This document shows, one piece after another, positions 8,122-12,128 of a DNA stretch of 12,128 nt. The DNA lies in contig CAVUYM010000001.1 of the NCBI GenBank assembly GCA_963745675.1, positions 1 to 12,128 of the forward strand. The letters run 5' to 3'. This DNA is from JAUIIK01 sp963745675 (lineage in GTDB: Bacteria; Chloroflexota; Chloroflexia; Thermomicrobiales; CFX8). The notes below the pieces were generated by a model. That model saw nothing but the letters and a program-made list of their open reading frames with translations. It did not search any database and was not told where the DNA came from. A program made the translations under genes and the position numbers. Each line of letters begins with the position of its first letter. Positions within the stretch are counted from its first letter, which is position 1.

Positions 8122-8571
8122 CTACGGACAGTCTGCAGGGTCGAGTGAGAGCCCATTGGATGACTCATGCAGTCTGCAGAGTTCCACGGCATCGCGGTTG
8201 CGAAGGTTCATTGACTCAATTTGCGCGACATCACACCAATCGACAGCTGACGATACCAGACTCTTCGACTTGAATCCGTTTCTGCGAATGGGACGCGCCG
8301 AAACGACGAATCGCCACCACAACAGCCCACCAGGCTCCCGAAACGCACCGTGATCGAGGGCGATGATGGCGATTGGCTCGACATCGTAGCCGCGTCTCTT
8401 CGAGAACTTCTCGCCGGGCTGCCTGAGACGAGTGTCTCGCCAGGTTCCAGAGCGCCCGAAGGGAAGTACCAGACCACGCCGAGCTTCTGGTCCGCGATCC
8501 TCTTCGATCATCAGGTAGCGTCCGTTGAACTCGGTGACGACGACAACCGCAGCGGTAACCGGCAACTTCAT
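8122..8571 (-). CDS. Nudix hydrolase with three cancelling frame slips
   Basis: Nudix enzymes hydrolyse nucleoside diphosphates linked to another group, and the substrate here is unknown. N-terminus: TAAVVVVTEFNGRYLMIEED, a typical first beta strand. Read straight through, the frame is open for 149 codons but the middle is nonsense. Allowing one extra base near 8477-8482 gives EARVVWYFPSGALEPGETL. One more at 8425-8432 gives SQAARREVLEE, and a third near 8395 gives RGYDVEPIAIIALDHGAF. Together these form a complete Nudix box: G, five residues, E, seven residues, REVLEE, one residue, G. Three insertions restore the original frame, so the stop and the C-terminus (WWRFVVSARPI, VDWCDVAQIESMNLRNRDAV) are unaffected. 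Corrected length is about 148 residues. AAAGG precedes ATG 8571. The start lies 22 bases after the nucleotidyltransferase stop, and ppk2 follows 47 bases later. Confidence 0.8.
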   Translation of the reverse strand: MKLPVTAAVVVVTEFNGRYLMIEEDRGPEARRGLVLPFGRSGTWRDTRLRQPGEKFSKRRGYDVEPIAIIALDHGAFREPGGLLWWRFVVSARPIRRNGFKSKSLVSSAVDWCDVAQIESMNLRNRDAVELCRLHESSNGLSLDPADCP

Positions 8572-8593
8572 TCAGCAGCGACCTTTCTCAGCT

Positions 8594-9335
8594 TCAGTTT
8601 GCCAATTCGAGTGCAACTGCTGCCTGCACGACAGCCGCCTGGCGCTCGTCCATCAAGGGAAGGATCAACTCGGCTGCGAGGCGATAGAGATCGAGCGCAG
8701 CCGAACAAGTTTCGGCAAATGATTCACCAGACAGTCCAAACGCTGCATCCTGCGCGGCGCGCCAGCGCTCGTCCAGGGCGTTCGCAACGAGATCCCACAG
8801 GATATTCTCAGTTGTGTAGAGAAGTCGCAGATGAACGGAGAGAATCATCCCGATCCGGAACGAGAGAAGACTGCGCTGAACCGCCGCACCGCGTACATTG
8901 CCACTTTCGAACAGGTTGACGAGCTTATGAACTTCTTCTGCAAGCCCAGTCAGCTCCTCAGCGACATATGCGTCGCATGCCGCATCCCCAACAACCGACC
9001 AGTCCCACTCAAGAGCCGCCTGGCGCAACTCCGCGCGCACGACCCGCCGGATCGAGCAGTGGAAGGCCATCCCGCCATCCCTGCACCACCAGACCAGCGG
9101 TTGCTGGAGCGCGCATCGCTCGTTCTACATCCTCGGGCTGCGTCCAAGAGATCGCCACAAGGTAGTCGTGCCGCCGTTCGAGCCGATACTCCGGCCCACT
9201 CCCCAGCGCAATCAGATCGATGTCCGAGTGCGGCAAGGCATCACCGCGGGCATGGCTGCCCATCAGCACGACGGCAATCGCCCCTTGATCCATCAGCTCG
9301 CGGGCAATCGTACATGCAATCTCGTGCGCACTCAT
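8594..9335 (-). CDS. Nucleotidyltransferase-domain protein, one frame slip
   Basis: The N-terminus carries the Pol-beta-type nucleotidyltransferase signature: VVLMGSHARGDALPHSDIDL, with Gly26-Ser27 and metal-binding Asp38 and Asp40. Such proteins transfer a nucleotide to a small molecule or protein (aminoglycoside adenylyltransferases and MNT antitoxins are relatives). The frame is broken by one extra base near 9040-9043; joined, it reads GLPLLDPAGVRAELRQAALE and continues into an all-helical C-terminal half (VHKLVNLFESGNVRGAAVQR, YTTENILWDLVANALDERW), ending LELAN with a stop at 8594-8596. Joined length is about 246 residues. The helical half resembles the substrate-binding region of kanamycin-type transferases, and I do not see a clear HEPN RNase motif. 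The substrate cannot be predicted. It sits between a possible small membrane protein and the Nudix gene in the same-strand run. Confidence 0.8.
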
Positions 9336-9388
9336 CTAAACCCTGGGTCGACTACTCGACGCTACTGCGCAATGGGTAAGCCTTGAAA

Positions 9389-9500
9389 CTACGGCTTCGA
9401 AGGTAGCGCCAACCAAATGACCGCCGCAAGCGGACCGACAGCCAGGAATCCCAGCGCGCGCTCAGAACTCTCAGATCGACCGATTCGGCGTTTTCGACAT
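9389..9500 (-). CDS. Possible 36-aa single-pass membrane protein, one frame slip
   Basis: ATG 9500 lies one base after the TGA stop of the VOC gene, with GAGGA eight bases upstream, suggesting translational coupling. Read literally it gives only MSKTPNRSI before a stop. With one extra base removed near 9470-9478 it reads MSKTPNRSSESSER, then the hydrophobic segment ALGFLAVGPLAAVIWLALP, then SKP and TAG (9389-9391), 36 residues in all. The layout is a polar N-terminus, one membrane helix and a very short tail. The family is not recognised. Support is the ribosome-binding site, the stop-start junction and the hydrophobic stretch. The frame join is an inference, although the same kind of one-base slip occurs throughout the window. 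Confidence 0.4.
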
Positions 9501-9501
9501 A

Positions 9502-9861
9502 TCAATCGTCCTCGTCGGCTTGCACATAGAGCAAGATGGGTGCCCCGGAAGGGCTAAGGCACAGCGCTCCCTGGAGGCCGCGACTCTCGAACGTCCCGCT
9601 CGTCGTCGCGCCATGGGATGCGAGGTCAACCATGGCCGTCTCCAGATTGTCGGCCCGTACCGCGACGCACCAGGGCGTGCCGAGGTCACCTTCGAAGAGC
9701 GTGACTTTCTGGTGCGTCGTGGGATGCTCCAGCAAGACCCAACCCGGTGCACTCTCGGCCAGATGCATATTCAGCGCGTTCGTCCAGAAATCTAGTGCAA
9801 TCTCCATATCATCAACGGCAATCATCGTGTCGGTCACTTCAGTCGACGGTAAGAGCGACAT
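9502..9861 (-). CDS. VOC-family (glyoxalase/bleomycin-resistance-like) protein
   Basis: A 119-residue, single-domain vicinal-oxygen-chelate fold protein. Seen: TDTMIAVDDMEIALDFWTNA (first beta-alpha unit with the typical DFW/FY position), then LHLAESAPGWVLLEHPTTH-like strands with TLFEGDLGTPWCVAVRADNL, LETAMVDLASHGATTSG, and the last strand ALCLSPSGAPILLYVQADED. The length is normal for one VOC module, which usually works as a dimer. The family includes glyoxalases, dioxygenases and drug-binding proteins, and nothing here fixes the activity. AAAGGA lies about six bases before ATG 9861. The start is 19 bases after the LLM oxidoreductase stop, so the two are probably co-transcribed. It reads without frame breaks. 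Confidence 0.85.
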   Translation of the reverse strand: MSLLPSTEVTDTMIAVDDMEIALDFWTNALNMHLAESAPGWVLLEHPTTHQKVTLFEGDLGTPWCVAVRADNLETAMVDLASHGATTSGTFESRGLQGALCLSPSGAPILLYVQADEDD

Positions 9862-9880
9862 GGTCTTTCCTTTCGAACGA

Positions 9881-10825
9881 CTAGCTCAGTTGACCTGCTG
9901 CGAATTCTTCACGGATCGCCGGGATAACGTTGCGCGCAACCCAGTCGGTTTCCTCGTTGGGGCCTTCATATGGCAAGTTGAAGAGGAACGTCCGAACGCC
10001 GACGTCCGCATATGCTTTGACATGTTCTCTCAGGTCGCTTTCGATCTCCGCCGCCGTCCGATCCTCCCAGATCATGACCGGCGCATTCGGGTTACTGGCT
10101 GGACCGAAGTAGGCCGAGACCGCCTTGCGAATCTCGGAAGGGTCGCGCCCTAAGTCAGCACAGTGCTCCGCCACCTGCGCCGCCAAACCCGGAATCGCCC
10201 CTGGCGTCTGACTGAATCCCAATAGTCGGCATAGCGAGCGACATTGCGTAGCATCGTTTGCCACTGGTCCCCATCATGACCGGGATATGGCCATTGACCG
10301 GCTTCGGCTCGAAGGGCAGATCGACGATCTGGTAGTTTTCGCCCTTAAACGTCGTCAGAGCCTGCGTCTCCAGCAGTCGGTTTATCTCCATCGCCTCTTC
10401 GAACATATCGACGCGCACCTTCGGACTGGGGAAGGGAATCCCGTGGGCGATGTGCTCTTCCTCTTCCCAGGCTGCGCCGATTCCGAGGATCAGCCGCCCA
10501 TTCGAGATGTGGTCGACCGTCACCGCCTGCTTGAAGAGCACCGCCGGCAGCCGGTGGGTAATGCCCGTCACGAGCGTCCCCATCTTCAGCCGCGACGTCT
10601 CGACCGCCAGCGCCGCCAGCAGCGTCCAACCTTCGAGCGTCACGCCATCATGCGTCGGCCGCAGCGACCAGAAGTGATCGAAGGTCCAGGCGCTATCCCA
10701 GCCCGTCTCCTCCGCCCACAGCCACTGCTTCCTCACCGTCTCCCAGCTCCGCCAGTGCTGCCCGGTCACGATCCCGAAATCGAGTCATCCGGCGATGGCA
10801 TCAGTGCGGTTTTTTGGTGTGTCAT
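9881..10825 (-). CDS. LLM-class (F420-dependent type) oxidoreductase, three frame slips
   Basis: A luciferase-like monooxygenase-fold enzyme, probably using coenzyme F420 or flavin. Substrate unknown. Seen: EETGWDSAWTFDHFWSLRP, LLAALAVETSRLKMGTLVTG, THRLPAVLFKQAVTVDHISN, GRLILGIGAAWEEEEHIAHG, PSPKVRVDMFEEAMEI, and after the breaks AEHCADLGRDPSEIRKA. Slips: one extra base in AAA 10777-10779 (restoring RFGIVTGQHWRSWETV), one base lost near 10254-10256 (restoring GTSGKRMLRNVARYADYW) and one lost near 10215-10218 (restoring WDFSQTPGAIPGLAAQVAE). ATG 10788 (MTRFGIVTGQ) has no good Shine-Dalgarno, whereas ATG 10825 has GGAGAAG seven bases upstream, so the longer start is preferred, although how its frame enters the conserved part is not fully resolved. 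From 10788 the length is about 302 residues. It is the first gene of the minus-strand run. Confidence 0.88.
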
Positions 10826-10832
10826 TGGATCA

Positions 10833-10839
10833 CTTCTCC
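10833..10839 (-). promoter_or_regulatory. Shine-Dalgarno favouring LLM start at 10825
   Basis: On the minus strand GGAGAAG is followed after seven bases by ATG at 10825. The shorter start at 10788 lacks such a site, so this decides for the longer N-terminus, beginning MTHQKTALMPSPDD. Confidence 0.45.
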
Positions 10840-11040
10840 GTTCGTGGGCTCTCTCCTTTCTGGAGGTGAGTGTAGGCGACGGACTTCACACTCTGGAACT
10901 ATTGCCTGTAAAATATGTCTGCAATTGATAGATATGCACAAAAAAGGATCCTGCGCGACACACTGAGAACGCTCGTGCATGAGATTGACTCCTCAGGGGG
11001 ACAGGTGGGGGATTGAATAATGGTTTGAACCAATCATCGT
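10840..11040. other. Intergenic region between LLM operon and STAND region
   Basis: About 200 bases between divergent units. It should contain the promoter of the minus-strand run, but I find no convincing -35/-10 pair. An A-run (CACAAAAAAGG, near 10938) and an AT-rich patch near 10910-10935 stand out against the GC-rich surroundings. No gene is supported here. Confidence 0.3.
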
Positions 11041-11453
11041 GTGGCGCCGGCGGCAAAATCCTCGCACGAACCGCAGGAAGGGTCGCTGGTGACCGGCTTC
11101 GCTATCGTCACTTGTCGGAACCGAGGTCTGAACAGGCGCTGGACCGCGCATACCAGGCAGGGATCGATCGATTCTCGCCAGCCGGGCCCGCAGGGTCTGG
11201 AAAGACTATGCCTGGACGCCATCGACAGCTACTTCAGCGATCCCCAGGTGGCAAAACGAATTCGCATTGTCTCCTGTTTCGGACCTGACTATGAAGCCCA
11301 CTGGGACTCGATTTGTTAACTTTCTTCGTCAGCGTTGGTAACGTCCTCGGGCGCTTGATTTTTCTACTCCTGTGGATATGGGTTTCGCTATTTCAGTCCC
11401 GGTACGCGATTGACGGACTGCTGCGACGAGTTTCTGCGTGGGTCGCTCTCTAG
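11041..11453 (+). CDS. Unrecognised frame-broken ORF with C-terminal membrane segment
   Basis: Three overlapping frames give protein-like pieces that can be joined. One frame reads SEQALDRAYQAGIDRFSPAG. One extra base in GGG 11184-11186 leads to PQGLERLCLDAIDSYFSDP and RIRIVSCFGPDYEAHWDS. A further shift near 11308-11316 leads to a strongly hydrophobic stretch (LLTFFVSVGNVLGRL, IFLLLWIWVSLF) followed by a basic tail QSRYAIDGLLRRVSAW and TAG at 11451-11453. This would be a protein with a soluble part, one or two membrane segments and a short cytoplasmic tail. The 5' end is unclear: a further frame change seems needed before about 11110, and no ribosome-binding site stands out. The family is not recognised. 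Alternatively it is a decayed remnant. It precedes the STAND gene on the same strand. Confidence 0.3.
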
Positions 11454-11524
11454 CGGAGCCATTGCTTGGCATTGCTCCTCTTATTCCACCCCCTTCAACG
11501 CATCGAGGAGATGTCATCCATCGA

Positions 11525-12128
11525 ATGATGGTGAGCTGCCAGCAGCGCTCGTACGAATTACTGCGAGCGGGAAGGTTTCTGCAAACTGCCTTTGGTTGGA
11601 ACACACAATCTCCCGCCTGTCATCGGCGATTTCGTCGGTCGCGTCGATGTAGTGGAACAGTCAGTCACCCGGCTGCTACAACCGCCCACAAGCGGGAGCC
11701 CGCAGATCGTCGCTTTCCACGGTCCGGGAAGGATCGGAAAATCACAGACCGCCTATCGAGTAGCGCACGACAAATCGTTAGATGCCGCGTTTCCCGACGG
11801 ACGGCTCTATCTCAATCTCCGAGGACAATCGGAACAATCAGTCCCCTGGGAGTCGGCAATTGCGCACTTTTGCTCGCTGCTCTCGGAGTACCAGCCGAGG
11901 GCATCCCCGCTAAACGAGGCGACGCCCAGAATCTCTTCCGCAGCATAGTGCACGAACGCGCCGTCTTGATCCTGCTGGACAACGCCAGAAGCCGCGATCA
12001 AGTAGAACCTCTGATCCCCGGATCTGGGAACTGCGGCGTGCTCATATCGAGCAGGCGAAGTCTAGGAATTCATGGCGCGTTTGCACCCGAGATCAAGCCA
12101 TTGAACACGGAACCCGACAGCCCAGATA
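11525..12128 (+). CDS. STAND/NB-ARC-type NTPase, 5' part, one frame slip, cut by window end
   Basis: This is a signal-transduction ATPase of the AP-ATPase/NB-ARC type, as found in bacterial regulators and in some defence proteins. Seen: THNLPPVIGDFVGRVDVVEQ (the entry strand NLPP..DFVGR), Walker A in IVAFHGPGRIGKSQTAYRVA, FPDGRLYLNLRGQ, then after a one-base loss at TTTT 11868-11871 LAALGVPAEGIPAKRGDAQN, Walker B in RAVLILLDNARSRDQVEPLI, and the sensor strand PGSGNCGVLISSRRSLG. The frame is open to the window edge, so the arm, winged-helix and C-terminal sensor repeats are not visible. The start is unsettled. A literal start is TTG 11592, but ATG 11525 (MMVSCQQRSYELLRAGRF) in another frame may belong to it. 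No helix-turn-helix or effector domain can be read upstream, so whether this is a transcription regulator or a defence protein is open. Confidence 0.78.
   Translation, partial: MMVSCQQRSYELLRAGRFLQTAFGWNTQSPACHRRFRRSRRCSGTVSHPAATTAHKREPADRRFPRSGKDRKITDRLSSSARQIVRCRVSRRTALSQSPRTIGTISPLGVGNCALLLAALGVPAEGIPAKRGDAQNLFRSIVHERAVLILLDNARSRDQVEPLIPGSGNCGVLISSRRSLGIHGAFAPEIKPLNTEPDSPD

Noticed and set aside
8594..9335. A two-gene MNT/HEPN toxin-antitoxin module
   Set aside because: One base change fuses the two frames seamlessly, and the helical half lacks a clear RxxxxH motif.
1..12128. CRISPR array, insertion sequence or attachment site
   Set aside because: I found no regularly spaced direct repeats, no transposase-like frames and no terminal inverted repeats with target duplication.

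Overview
By eye this is a GC-rich bacterial chromosome segment carrying ordinary housekeeping and accessory genes. Three things suggest a Chloroflexota member, perhaps near Thermomicrobia: the style of the F420-type luciferase-like oxidoreductase, the CpaF-like lone ATPase, and the branched-chain 2-oxoacid dehydrogenase proteins. This placement comes from remembered family resemblance, not a search, and is tentative.

Layout. (1) 1-621 (+): 3' part of nadE (NAD+ synthetase), cut by the window start. (2) 653-1432 (-), probably extending to about 1495: an orphan VirB11/CpaF-like ATPase, convergent with nadE. (3) 1699-6663 (+): a four-gene cluster lpdV-bkdAA-bkdAB-bkdB encoding E3, E1 alpha, E1 beta and E2 of a branched-chain 2-oxoacid dehydrogenase complex. 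(4) 6664-7248: mostly non-coding, with a possible 45-aa ORF whose ribosome-binding site lies in an inverted repeat, and a strong 13-bp hairpin terminator between convergent operons. (5) 7249-10825 (-): a compact run read right to left: LLM-class oxidoreductase, VOC/glyoxalase-like protein, a possible tiny membrane protein, a nucleotidyltransferase, a Nudix hydrolase and polyphosphate kinase 2. (6) 10826-12128: a poorly resolved stretch with an unrecognised, possibly membrane-anchored reading frame, then the 5' part of a STAND (NB-ARC-type) NTPase running off the window.

The dominant oddity is that almost every gene is broken by single-base frame slips while the residues on both sides stay family-like. 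I count about 15 apparent one-base insertions and 6 apparent one-base deletions, several at GGG, CCCC or TTTT runs. Only nadE and the VOC gene read cleanly. Such density in unrelated genes, with every active-site motif intact once frames are joined, points to uncorrected long-read or homopolymer sequence error rather than true pseudogenes. I therefore annotate each gene over its joined span and give the slip positions.

The lpdV-bkd genes would act together to convert branched-chain 2-oxoacids, CoA and NAD+ to acyl-CoA, CO2 and NADH. The minus-strand run looks like one transcription unit but has no obvious single pathway. I found no convincing previously undescribed system. The least explained parts are the STAND neighbourhood at the right edge, the hidden small membrane protein at 9389-9500, and the 6781-6959 small-ORF/hairpin unit.
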